Source: UMGS1279 sp045577495
Lineage (GTDB): Bacteria > Bacillota > Clostridia > Oscillospirales > Acutalibacteraceae
Reading direction: 5' to 3'
Assembly (NCBI GenBank): GCA_045577495.1
Contig: JAZNIK010000085.1
Span: 1 to 19,542 of the forward strand
DNA length: 19,542 bases
Shown here: in pieces, positions 1 to 6,574 of the stretch
Layout: the number at the start of each line of letters is the position of its first letter
Position numbering within the stretch: the first letter of the stretch is position 1
Notes under the pieces: model-generated
Seen by the model: only the letters and a program-made list of their open reading frames with translations
Told to the model about the DNA's origin: nothing
Databases searched by the model: none
Made by a program: the position numbers and the translations under genes

Positions 1-34
1 GCCTACTTACTGCAGCGGTGCAGAATATGAAAAA

Positions 35-79
35 GATCGCAACAATCCTTTCAGGAAAGGATTTATTGCAATCTTTTTT
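35..79 (+). terminator. Rho-independent terminator-like hairpin, plus strand
   Basis: AATCCTTT (44-51) pairs with AAAGGATT (56-63) around a four-base loop. GCAA (39-42)/TTGC (66-69) and GAT (35-37)/ATC (71-73) extend the stem, and six T follow at 74-79. It would stop rightward transcription from whatever lies left of the window. It overlaps the transposase-like frame, so either that gene ends earlier or the frame is degenerate. Confidence 0.65.
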
Positions 80-90
80 GAATTTCCTAT

Positions 91-127
91 TAAAAAACTC
101 AAACCTGCCGAATTTTCAGCAGGTTTG
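91..127 (-). terminator. Probable terminator of the glycyl radical enzyme operon
   Basis: CAAACCTGC (100-108) and GCAGGTTTG (119-127) form a 9-bp stem with a ten-base loop. Read on the minus strand the stem is followed by GAG and six T (complement of 92-97), the layout expected for an intrinsic terminator downstream of the kinase stop at 177. Confidence 0.55.
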
Positions 128-138
128 TCAGTAGTCTG

Positions 139-171
139 AAACTTCGCTAACCGTTAAGGTTAGCGAAGTTT
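139..171. repeat. Perfect 14-bp inverted repeat just after the kinase stop
   Basis: AAACTTCGCTAACC (139-152) and GGTTAGCGAAGTTT (158-171) are perfectly complementary around a five-base loop. The repeat begins five bases beyond the kinase stop codon on the minus strand. Only three or four T follow on either strand, so it may be a transcript 3'-end stabiliser, a weak bidirectional terminator acting with the stem at 100-127, or an end structure of the neighbouring mobile element. Confidence 0.6.
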
Positions 172-176
172 TAGCT

Positions 177-1457
177 TTAAATAAATTTAATCAGTTTTTG
201 AGCTTGATTTGCGTCTTTAAAAACCCCCGCACCGATTAGCGCAAATAATGCCGCGCCATATGCCGCCTCTTCTGCGTGATAGGGAATTAAAAGTTGAGAA
301 TCGAACAAATCTTCTGCGATTTTAACCAAAGGCTTATTTTTTCTAATTCCGTTGCCCGAACCGATAATGCCGGATTTTTCAACCTGCATTTCAAGATACA
401 TTTGGTATAACTCGTTTAACATACCGCTTAGCACTCCGTATGCTAAATTTTCGGGAGTGAAATTTTCGGTAGAAATGTTTTCAATTTTACCTTTGATTGA
501 GGTATCGGCTCTTGTGCCTGAAAATCTTGTGTCAACAATAAGGTTTGAATCAACTATGTTTTCAACCATTTTATCCATTATTTTATAGACAGAGCCTTCA
601 TCAAAATCACTGGTATAACTGAACACCTTTAAAAAGAAGTCTTTTAAAACCGAGTAGGCTCTGCCACCGCAGAGCGCCGACCCAACAATAAGATATTTGT
701 TTTCAAAATATGGTCTGGTTTCAACATTTTTGGTCTGGATAATTTTATCACTTATAATTGAAACCTGACTGCCGGTGCCGATATTTAAAAGTATTTTATT
801 TGGGTCTGCAAGGCAAGAAAAAACACTGGCTTGATTGTCGCCAATCGCAACGCTTACGGGGATGTTTTTGTATGTACCCGCAATAGTATAATCTGCGGTT
901 ATGTTTAAATCACAATCATATGTAAATGAATTTGTTTTTAAATCATAACAGCCAAAGCTAGCGGCATCACTAGTGTGAATAATAGCCTTTTTAAGTCCGC
1001 ATAATTGCATTACAAAATAGTCGTGAATGGTGCAATAATTTTCTGCAGTTTTGGGAACCAAGCCATTTTCTCTGTTATAAAAATCTGTAACATTGCCATA
1101 ACCAGTATTGCTTTTTAAAAACTCGGCGTAGGTTGTGTTTTTATATGGCTTGTTGCCTCTGCCGTCCTGCCAGGTATAAAGCGGACTTACTGCCTTACCA
1201 TCCTTGTCGGTATAAACTATACCGTGCATTTGACCGGTAACTCCGATGACTGCCGTTTCATCACAAATAAAGCTGTTTAAAATTTCATTAGCGGTTGAAA
1301 TTATTTTATCAACTGATTGGATTTTTTCAAAAGCTTTATCTGATTTTAAAAACGAGTCGCTGTTTTTGGTTACTGATTTTAAAACCTCACCGTTTGTAAC
1401 ATCAATAATAACACCGCAAATACTGGTTGTTCCGATATCTATTCCTATAGCTTGCAT
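177..1457 (-). CDS. FGGY-family carbohydrate kinase, sedoheptulokinase-like
   Basis: This is a 426-residue ATP-dependent sugar kinase of the FGGY family, expected to phosphorylate a ketose or polyol in the cytoplasm. It shows the N-terminal phosphate loop DIGTTS (7-12), a sugar-pocket segment TGQMHGI (74-80) followed by TWQDGRG (95-101), the probable catalytic base Asp207 in GDNQAS, the second-lobe phosphate motif GTGS (227-230) and the adenosine-binding GSGNGIRKN (366-374). The TGQMHG/TWQD combination is most like sedoheptulokinase-type members, but FGGY substrates cannot be read reliably from sequence. The length is slightly short for the family (about 450-520). It is the last gene of the leftward operon. 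Its TAGGAG ribosome binding site contains the stop codon of the upstream isomerase gene, which suggests translational coupling. The kinase class is secure; the substrate is unknown. Confidence 0.88.
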   Translation of the reverse strand: MQAIGIDIGTTSICGVIIDVTNGEVLKSVTKNSDSFLKSDKAFEKIQSVDKIISTANEILNSFICDETAVIGVTGQMHGIVYTDKDGKAVSPLYTWQDGRGNKPYKNTTYAEFLKSNTGYGNVTDFYNRENGLVPKTAENYCTIHDYFVMQLCGLKKAIIHTSDAASFGCYDLKTNSFTYDCDLNITADYTIAGTYKNIPVSVAIGDNQASVFSCLADPNKILLNIGTGSQVSIISDKIIQTKNVETRPYFENKYLIVGSALCGGRAYSVLKDFFLKVFSYTSDFDEGSVYKIMDKMVENIVDSNLIVDTRFSGTRADTSIKGKIENISTENFTPENLAYGVLSGMLNELYQMYLEMQVEKSGIIGSGNGIRKNKPLVKIAEDLFDSQLLIPYHAEEAAYGAALFALIGAGVFKDANQAQKLIKFI

Positions 1458-1467
1458 ATTTTTTCTC

Positions 1468-2484
1468 CTAGAAACATTCTACGATATCAATATCGCCTGT
1501 AATTTTATATTTGCCCATTGCCTTTGCAGGCATAAAGAAATAATCGCCTTTTCCAAGCTCTTTGTTATAAGAATCACCAACAATTGAACCATCGCCATTT
1601 GTAACAATATAAACTGCATAATTATCATCAATACTGGGCGAATATTCGCCGTTTTTGAGGGTTATTTTGTTTATAACAAAGCAGTCGGTGTTTGCGTTAC
1701 TTACAATGCTTTCTTTTACATATCCGTTTTTGCTTTCAATAACAACGGGTTTCATTTTTGTGTCGGGAGAGGTAGTAAAGTCAAAGCAACTAACTGCATC
1801 TTCTCTTGACAGACCCAAATACATTTCATTGTCCGAAAGTCTATATTCACCGCAATAACGCTCGGGTTGAATGGTGAAGTCGGTAGGCTCTTGAATTTCC
1901 AAAATCAAGCAACCGCTACCAATCGCGTGAACCGTACGTGCGGGGACTAAATACACATCACCAATCTGTGGCTCGATTTCGCACATAAGCTTTTCCATTG
2001 CGCTAGAGTCGGTTTCACTAGCGTCAATAGCAGCCTCAAAATCTGATTTTGTAACACCATCTTTAAATCCAAAATAAATTTTGGCGTTTGGGCGTGTTCC
2101 TAAAATCATCCAACATTCTGTTTTGCCATACTGTGAATTAAAATACTTTTTAGAAAAGGCTTTGTCAGGGTGCGCCTGCGCGGGAAGTCTTATTGAACTG
2201 TCTAAGCCTTTAACCAAAATTCTGAACTTTTTATTTTTGCCTAAAAGTTCGTTTGGGTATGCTTCAAGTAGTTCATCAAAGTAAATGTTGGTATCTTTTA
2301 CCTTGGAAACACCCTCGTTATAAATAGTAGAGCCTTCATTTTTGGCTTTAACACCTGAGGCTATCCATTCTTCAGGCATATATCCGTCGACCGCTTCATC
2401 TCCAAAAAAGTCGTGAAACAGTTTTCCGCCGGTATAAACCCTTCCAACACGATTTCTTTCAAAAAATATTGGTTTAGTATACAT
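1468..2484 (-). CDS. manA: Class I mannose-6-phosphate isomerase-like protein
   Basis: This 338-residue zinc-dependent cupin isomerase belongs to the class I phosphomannose isomerase family, which interconverts mannose 6-phosphate and fructose 6-phosphate. The four expected metal ligands are visible: Gln103 and His105 in AQAHPDK, Glu123 in GKTECW, and His186 in PARTVHAIGSG. A second cupin-like half follows (about 245-338). The start chosen is ATG 2482-2484. An in-frame TTG six codons upstream (2502) would overlap the preceding gene and swallow the TAGGAG Shine-Dalgarno that sits seven bases before this ATG. The SD includes the TAG stop of the glycyl radical enzyme gene. Being between a radical enzyme and a kinase, it may act on the pathway's own phosphosugar rather than mannose 6-phosphate, so the symbol marks the family only. 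Confidence 0.85.
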   Translation of the reverse strand: MYTKPIFFERNRVGRVYTGGKLFHDFFGDEAVDGYMPEEWIASGVKAKNEGSTIYNEGVSKVKDTNIYFDELLEAYPNELLGKNKKFRILVKGLDSSIRLPAQAHPDKAFSKKYFNSQYGKTECWMILGTRPNAKIYFGFKDGVTKSDFEAAIDASETDSSAMEKLMCEIEPQIGDVYLVPARTVHAIGSGCLILEIQEPTDFTIQPERYCGEYRLSDNEMYLGLSREDAVSCFDFTTSPDTKMKPVVIESKNGYVKESIVSNANTDCFVINKITLKNGEYSPSIDDNYAVYIVTNGDGSIVGDSYNKELGKGDYFFMPAKAMGKYKITGDIDIVECF

Positions 2485-2495
2485 ATAACGTTCTC

Positions 2496-4820
2496 CTAAC
2501 AAAGAGTGGTTGATTTTAAATCAAGTCTTGTGATAATGTCTTGTTGGATTTCGGGGGAGAGGTCAAGGAAGTTTACAAATGTACCGTGGATACGCATAAT
2601 ATAAACACCGCTTGGAGCATACTTTTTGGGGTTTGCTAAAACCTTTCTTAAAATTTCAGGGGTTGTTACATTAACATAAAGGTAGAATGGGGAAACACCA
2701 TCTTTAAGCTCATTAAAGAACAATGGCTTTAGTATGTTGTTATAAAATTCAATACCTTTTTCGGCTGTTGTTTCGCCCTTAAAGAATTTGGGGTCAACAC
2801 CTAGATGCGATGCGTAACCGCCCGAGAATTTTTCAAAAGGAAGTTGCATATTAGATAAAATTCTAAAACCAAGACCGTTTGATGCTTCGCCGTAAAGTGG
2901 GTCAACACCATAACCTAGCATATCACGGCTTTTTCTTCCGTCGGGGGTAGCACCAACCCAATATCCGTAGGTTAAATGGGTTGATGGAGATGCATAGTCA
3001 GGTCTGAACGAATTGCCTAAATAATTCTTTTTAGATTTTAACATATCCGACACCCTGATTGCAATATCTCGTGCTTCTTTATCAACGCTTTCAATATTGT
3101 TGCCGAACTTTGCACAGCCAAGCAAAAACTCTCTAAGTTCTTCATATCCCTCAAAATTAGCCTTAATGGCTTTTACTAAAAGTTCTTTAGCATCGGGGTA
3201 ATTTTTGTTTAGCTCATCAATGGCGATAAAGGAGTCTGCCAAAACGGTAAGACCATGAACCAAGCAACCGCTACCATTATATTTGGTGCCTTGCTTTTTG
3301 GTATCACGCATATCTGCGCCATACTCCATACCGCCCATAAAGCAACTTAAAAAAGGAACCTTAAGTTCGGATAATGCTACAGATGCTCCGTTTGCGGCGG
3401 ATACCATTTGGTCTATAACATTATCAAGGGTTTTGTAAAACGCGGTGCGAATGTCACCTAAATCATAGTCATCGGTTTGCATAAGCTGTTCGCCCGTAAT
3501 AGCAGATTTGCCACCAAGCAAAACCATCTCTAAAACTTTGGGTAAATTTAGCCAACTGTTTGTGGTGTTGCCATTATCCTTGCCCATAATAAGAGGCTCT
3601 TGACAACCTGCGATGGAATAGTCGGGGATATCCTCCGGCTCAACTCCGTTCATTTTTAAAACCTCAAACATTGCATCATCATTAAATAGCGATGGGGTAA
3701 GAGCACCTGCGGTAAAGAAGAATTTGCCCATTTCTTCATACATTTCTTTCGGTGTGTTTTTGTGAAGCTTTACAGATAAAATAGGTTGGGGAAGATTCAT
3801 TTCAAAATATGCATCCATAACGGCATAGGTCATTTTGTTAGAAAGGTCGTTACCCTTTAAATCTCTGCCGCCCACAATAACATTTTGAGATATTGCCCAG
3901 CTTCTGTCACCAACATTGTAGAACACAAGAAAATGGCAGAACAACTCTTTGATTTCCTCGCGTGAGGCATCTTTGATAAAGGGCTCAAAAATTCTATCCA
4001 CATTACCGAGCGAAAAGGCGTATGGGTTTGGTGCTTGTTCAAGACACATAATTTCCCAAAGAAGTAAATATAGCTGAAGCGCCTCGTAAAGATTGTTGGG
4101 TTTACCGCCGTTTATGTTATTTAAAGCAGTTTCTAAAAGTTCTAATTGTGCAAGACGCTTTTGGTCACAGGTTTTCTTTTGCTCTGCAATAAGATTCAAA
4201 TATCTGCCAATTAAAATCTTAACGCCCTCTAATGAAATAGCCGCAGCTTTGTAAAAATCACCGTCATTTTCGTTGGCGGTTTTTATCATTGCGTCAATGC
4301 CGTGATTTAAAGCATATTTAAAGTCGGGGATAACGTGACCTGTAACCTGTTCAACAAAGAAAATAACCTCTTTTGTGTAGTTTTCTGCTGCCGAATAGGT
4401 TTTGCCCAGCATTTGAACCATCTTGGTTTTTGAAGTGTGCTCGCGAACTTCATCAATACGCTCGGCAGTAAATTCTTCGTTAGGCTCAATATCGTTATAA
4501 ATTGCCATTGGGTCGCAGTAACCCGAAAAACCCTCAACTGTAAAGGAGGGGTTGATTAGCGCATAACTTTTAGCAAAGGCATCGCGCTGAGTACCCACAA
4601 ATATTGCGTTATCACTTAAGGAAAGCGGTATTGCTTTTAAAACCTCACATACCAAATTGGCTTTTTTAATCTGGTCGGGAAGAGATGCGTATTTTTCCTC
4701 ATTAAGCATCTCGGTTTCTTTTGCTAAAAACCAACCATCAAGCCTTTTGATTTCTCGCTCCTCTTTGTATAGGGCCTTAGCCATTGAGGTTAATTCGCCA
4801 CTTTTGTATACATTATTCAT
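2496..4820 (-). CDS. Glycyl radical enzyme of unassigned substrate (PFL/dehydratase superfamily)
   Basis: This 774-residue cytoplasmic glycyl radical enzyme has a PFL-like barrel (about 1-640) and a C-terminal glycine-radical domain (about 645-774). Family landmarks include VTGHVIPDF (159-167), LPQPILSVKLHKNTP (343-357) and TPDGR (625-629). The catalytic loop reads GCQEP, giving thiyl Cys406 and a candidate general base Glu408. In known diol dehydratases and C-N/C-O/C-S lyases the Cys-x-Glu pair is typical; pyruvate formate-lyase instead has two adjacent Cys, so a PFL reaction is unlikely. The radical loop is RIHGTF with Gly746, differing from the consensus R-[IVT]-[CSA]-G-Y at two positions (His for a small residue, Thr for Tyr). 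ATG 4818-4820 follows a GGAGG. The gene lies just downstream of its activase and upstream of an isomerase and a kinase, so radical elimination or dehydration of a sugar or polyol is inferred. The substrate is unknown. Confidence 0.9.
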   Translation of the reverse strand: MNNVYKSGELTSMAKALYKEEREIKRLDGWFLAKETEMLNEEKYASLPDQIKKANLVCEVLKAIPLSLSDNAIFVGTQRDAFAKSYALINPSFTVEGFSGYCDPMAIYNDIEPNEEFTAERIDEVREHTSKTKMVQMLGKTYSAAENYTKEVIFFVEQVTGHVIPDFKYALNHGIDAMIKTANENDGDFYKAAAISLEGVKILIGRYLNLIAEQKKTCDQKRLAQLELLETALNNINGGKPNNLYEALQLYLLLWEIMCLEQAPNPYAFSLGNVDRIFEPFIKDASREEIKELFCHFLVFYNVGDRSWAISQNVIVGGRDLKGNDLSNKMTYAVMDAYFEMNLPQPILSVKLHKNTPKEMYEEMGKFFFTAGALTPSLFNDDAMFEVLKMNGVEPEDIPDYSIAGCQEPLIMGKDNGNTTNSWLNLPKVLEMVLLGGKSAITGEQLMQTDDYDLGDIRTAFYKTLDNVIDQMVSAANGASVALSELKVPFLSCFMGGMEYGADMRDTKKQGTKYNGSGCLVHGLTVLADSFIAIDELNKNYPDAKELLVKAIKANFEGYEELREFLLGCAKFGNNIESVDKEARDIAIRVSDMLKSKKNYLGNSFRPDYASPSTHLTYGYWVGATPDGRKSRDMLGYGVDPLYGEASNGLGFRILSNMQLPFEKFSGGYASHLGVDPKFFKGETTAEKGIEFYNNILKPLFFNELKDGVSPFYLYVNVTTPEILRKVLANPKKYAPSGVYIMRIHGTFVNFLDLSPEIQQDIITRLDLKSTTLC

Positions 4821-4835
4821 TTTCGGTACCTCCGT

Positions 4836-5537
4836 TTATGTTTTTATGGTTTTTAATTTGTATTTTGCAAATGTATCATAAAAATCTGTTAAGATTTTTT
4901 CTGTTATAAATCCATCTTTAACTTTGTATTCTTCTGTCCATTTTTCCTTCCCGTATTCGTGATAGGGCAAGAACTCAAAAACAACATTTGAGGTGTTATG
5001 CTTTGAAAAATATTCAGCAAATGCTTTTGGATTATCAGAATTGATTTTGTTTATGATAGGTATTCTTATATGAAGTTGCCTGTTGGTTTTGCATAGATAT
5101 TCAAAATTTTGTTTTATAGCTTGGTTTCCGATGCCGGTGTATTTTTTTAAGATATCGCTATCGTAGTGCTTAAAATCCATTATTAGATAGTCTATATAAT
5201 CAAGCAGTTCCGCTAGTTTTAAAGATGTGCCGTTTGTTTCAAGAGCGGTATGTATATTATTAGATTTAAGAGCCTTTAAAACGGTTAGCAGCTCACTTTG
5301 TTGCAGGGTGGCTTCGCCGCCTGTAAAGGTAACTCCACCGCCCGAAAAAAACATTAGTTTGCTTCTGATACATTCGTTTATAATTTCATCGGTGGAATAA
5401 TTTTTACCCGCCTTTAAACTCATACCCTCAGGGTTAGAGCACCATATACATTTCATATTGCAACCCGATAGATGATACACAAGTCGATTGCCTGGTCCAT
5501 CTTGCGAAAAATTAAACCCTTTGCCAAAAATCTTCAT
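4836..5537 (-). CDS. Glycyl radical enzyme activating enzyme (radical SAM)
   Basis: This 233-residue radical-SAM protein should use S-adenosylmethionine and one [4Fe-4S] cluster to abstract hydrogen from Gly746 of the enzyme encoded just downstream. The CxxxCxxC cluster motif is Cys26, Cys30 and Cys33 (CNMKCIWC), preceded by QDGPGNR (12-18), a usual activase signature. GGGVTFTGGEATLQ (66-79) is the SAM-binding GGE segment, with Ala where most activases have Pro. DFKHYD (121-126), RIPIINKIN (158-166) and LPYHEYGKEKW (190-200) complete the pattern. Only about 40 residues separate Cys33 from GGE, with one other Cys, so the ferredoxin-like insert of most dehydratase-type activases is missing, as in PFL-activating enzyme. 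It is the first gene of the operon; ATG 5537 has AGGGG about eight bases upstream. The role is near certain. Confidence 0.92.
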   Translation of the reverse strand: MKIFGKGFNFSQDGPGNRLVYHLSGCNMKCIWCSNPEGMSLKAGKNYSTDEIINECIRSKLMFFSGGGVTFTGGEATLQQSELLTVLKALKSNNIHTALETNGTSLKLAELLDYIDYLIMDFKHYDSDILKKYTGIGNQAIKQNFEYLCKTNRQLHIRIPIINKINSDNPKAFAEYFSKHNTSNVVFEFLPYHEYGKEKWTEEYKVKDGFITEKILTDFYDTFAKYKLKTIKT

Positions 5538-5558
5538 TAAAATACCCCTATTTAAATC

Positions 5559-5594
5559 TATATAAATTTATTTTAGTATACAGATATATTTTAG
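5559..5594. promoter_or_regulatory. Tandem 18-bp direct repeat, candidate operator
   Basis: Two adjacent copies, TATATAAATTTATTTTAG (5559-5576) and TATACAGATATATTTTAG (5577-5594), agree at 15 of 18 positions, with the last eight bases (TATTTTAG) identical. They lie in the 118-bp gap between the activase and the divergent AraC-type gene. AraC-family proteins commonly bind direct-repeat half-sites, so this is a candidate site for the product of 5656-6453. AT-rich composition makes chance similarity easier. Confidence 0.45.
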
Positions 5595-5603
5595 GGAATT
5601 GAC
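5575..5603 (-). promoter_or_regulatory. Candidate promoter of the glycyl radical enzyme operon
   Basis: On the minus strand TATACT (complement of 5575-5580) could be a -10 box. The position 17 bases upstream (5598-5603, reading GTCAAT) is a poor -35 and coincides with the -35 of the divergent regulator promoter. A good -10 without a -35 fits an activator-dependent promoter. An alternative -10 is TATATA at 5559-5564. Confidence 0.35.
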
Positions 5604-5627
5604 AAAAAAGAAAAAGAAATGTAAAAT
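5599..5627 (+). promoter_or_regulatory. Sigma-A-type promoter of the AraC-family regulator gene
   Basis: TTGACA (5599-5604), a 17-base spacer and TAAAAT (5622-5627) form a near-consensus housekeeping promoter. The AAGGAAG ribosome binding site and ATG 5656 follow about 20 bases further on. Confidence 0.7.
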
Positions 5628-5655
5628 AAAGAAAAAATAACAAAAGGAAGCATTT

Positions 5656-6453
5656 ATGAAAAATTTGTTTAATTTAAAGGCTCGTCGCAAAATAACCGAG
5701 GCAAACTTTAATTATTACGCAATTCCGTTTGTGCATCCGCGAAGAAAAATGAAAGAACACGATTTTATATTTATGCTTAACGGAGAATGGAAAATCGGAC
5801 AAAATGATGATGTGTTTTTGCTAAAAAAGGATTCGCTTTTGATTTTACATGCAGATAATTTTCATTATGGTGTAAGTCCCTGTATCGCAGATACAAAAAC
5901 AATGTATTTCCACGTTACCTCAGAAGATGGTGATTCTTTATGTGATATCTACAATAAGGCGGAGGGGTTTAACTTTTTTGATAGTTTGGTGGATGCCTCG
6001 GTTAATACAAATATAAAGAAGTATTTTTTAGAGGTTGTAAACGCTAAGCTTTCGAATGATGAGATAAAAGCGAGTTTGTTTTTTGATTTATTGTTAAATG
6101 AGCTATCAACAATCGAACAGTATCAAAACAGCACAAAGGTTGCTGATAGAATAAAGCAAATCATACACCAAAACCCCGAGCGCTTTTTTAGTAACGCAGA
6201 ACTTGCCCGTATGGTAAAGGTATCTACAAAGACTGCCGAAACAAAGTTTAAGGATATGTTTGAAACAACCATACATCAATATATTTTGAAATTCAAAATA
6301 GAGCAGGCGGTAGGACTTTTTAAAAACTTTCCTGAAATGTCTATCAAAGAGATATCCTATAATTTAGGATTTTATGATGAATATCACTTCAGTAAGCAGT
6401 TTAAAAAACTAACAGGCAATTCGCCAACTTCCTTTAAAAATTGTTTGAAGTAG
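5656..6453 (+). CDS. AraC-family transcriptional regulator
   Basis: This 265-residue regulator has an N-terminal cupin-like ligand-sensing half (about 15-100, including MLNGEWKIG and HADNFHYG) and a C-terminal AraC/XylS DNA-binding domain with two helix-turn-helix units. The first spans about 178-200 (SNAELARMVKVSTKTAETKF) and the second about 229-260, with the family signature around ISYNLGFYDEYHFSKQFKK and the closing GNSPTSFK. It is transcribed divergently from the glycyl radical enzyme operon and the two start codons lie about 120 bases apart. This is the usual layout for a local activator that responds to the pathway's sugar. The start is supported by AAGGAAG and the TTGACA/TAAAAT promoter. 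The ligand is unknown. No terminator is evident after it, so some transcription may run on towards yicC. Confidence 0.88.
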   Translation: MKNLFNLKARRKITEANFNYYAIPFVHPRRKMKEHDFIFMLNGEWKIGQNDDVFLLKKDSLLILHADNFHYGVSPCIADTKTMYFHVTSEDGDSLCDIYNKAEGFNFFDSLVDASVNTNIKKYFLEVVNAKLSNDEIKASLFFDLLLNELSTIEQYQNSTKVADRIKQIIHQNPERFFSNAELARMVKVSTKTAETKFKDMFETTIHQYILKFKIEQAVGLFKNFPEMSIKEISYNLGFYDEYHFSKQFKKLTGNSPTSFKNCLK

Positions 6454-6495
6454 TAGATTACTGACTTTGAAATATTTGTATTATCTTAATTTTCA

Positions 6496-6525
6496 TTGAC
6501 AAATATAGGTAATATTTAGTATAAT
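6496..6525 (+). promoter_or_regulatory. Strong sigma-A promoter of the yicC-to-thiN cluster
   Basis: A perfect TTGACA (6496-6501) and a perfect TATAAT (6520-6525) are separated by 18 bases. Transcription would begin near 6532, leaving a leader of about 43 bases with a GGGGAGG ribosome binding site (6560-6566). It is the clearest promoter before the whole rightward cluster. Confidence 0.85.
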
Positions 6526-6574
6526 ATTATAATATATTAAGCGGTTTTCTTTAGCGCTTGGGGAGGATTTTGTT

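Larger units (their letters stand above)
3..134 (+). pseudogene. C-terminal fragment of a probable DDE transposase (IS1182-like)
   Basis: The frame entering the window at base 3 stays open to a TAG at 132-134 and begins LLTAAVQNMKKIATIL. This resembles the end of the DDE domain of IS1182/IS4-type transposases, where a [LT]TAxxQNxKK segment follows the last catalytic acidic residue. The gene continues left of the window, so completeness cannot be judged. Two points argue for a decayed copy: a second frame (2-139) is also open through the whole stretch, and a terminator-like hairpin with six T (35-79) lies inside the reading frame. The assignment rests on one short motif; a chance open frame is possible. 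Confidence 0.4.

Noticed and set aside
2485..2502. Upstream TTG start for the isomerase-like gene
   Set aside because: It would overlap the glycyl radical enzyme gene and consume the TAGGAG ribosome binding site; ATG 2484 is properly spaced behind that site.
2496..4820. Calling the glycyl radical enzyme pyruvate formate-lyase (pflB)
   Set aside because: The active loop has a single Cys followed by Gln-Glu-Pro instead of adjacent Cys-Cys, and the neighbours are sugar-metabolism genes.
6539..6559. Small hairpin AAGCG/CGCTT in the yicC leader as a riboswitch or attenuator
   Set aside because: Five base pairs in a leader of about 43 bases are too little for a known riboswitch, and there is no terminator structure.
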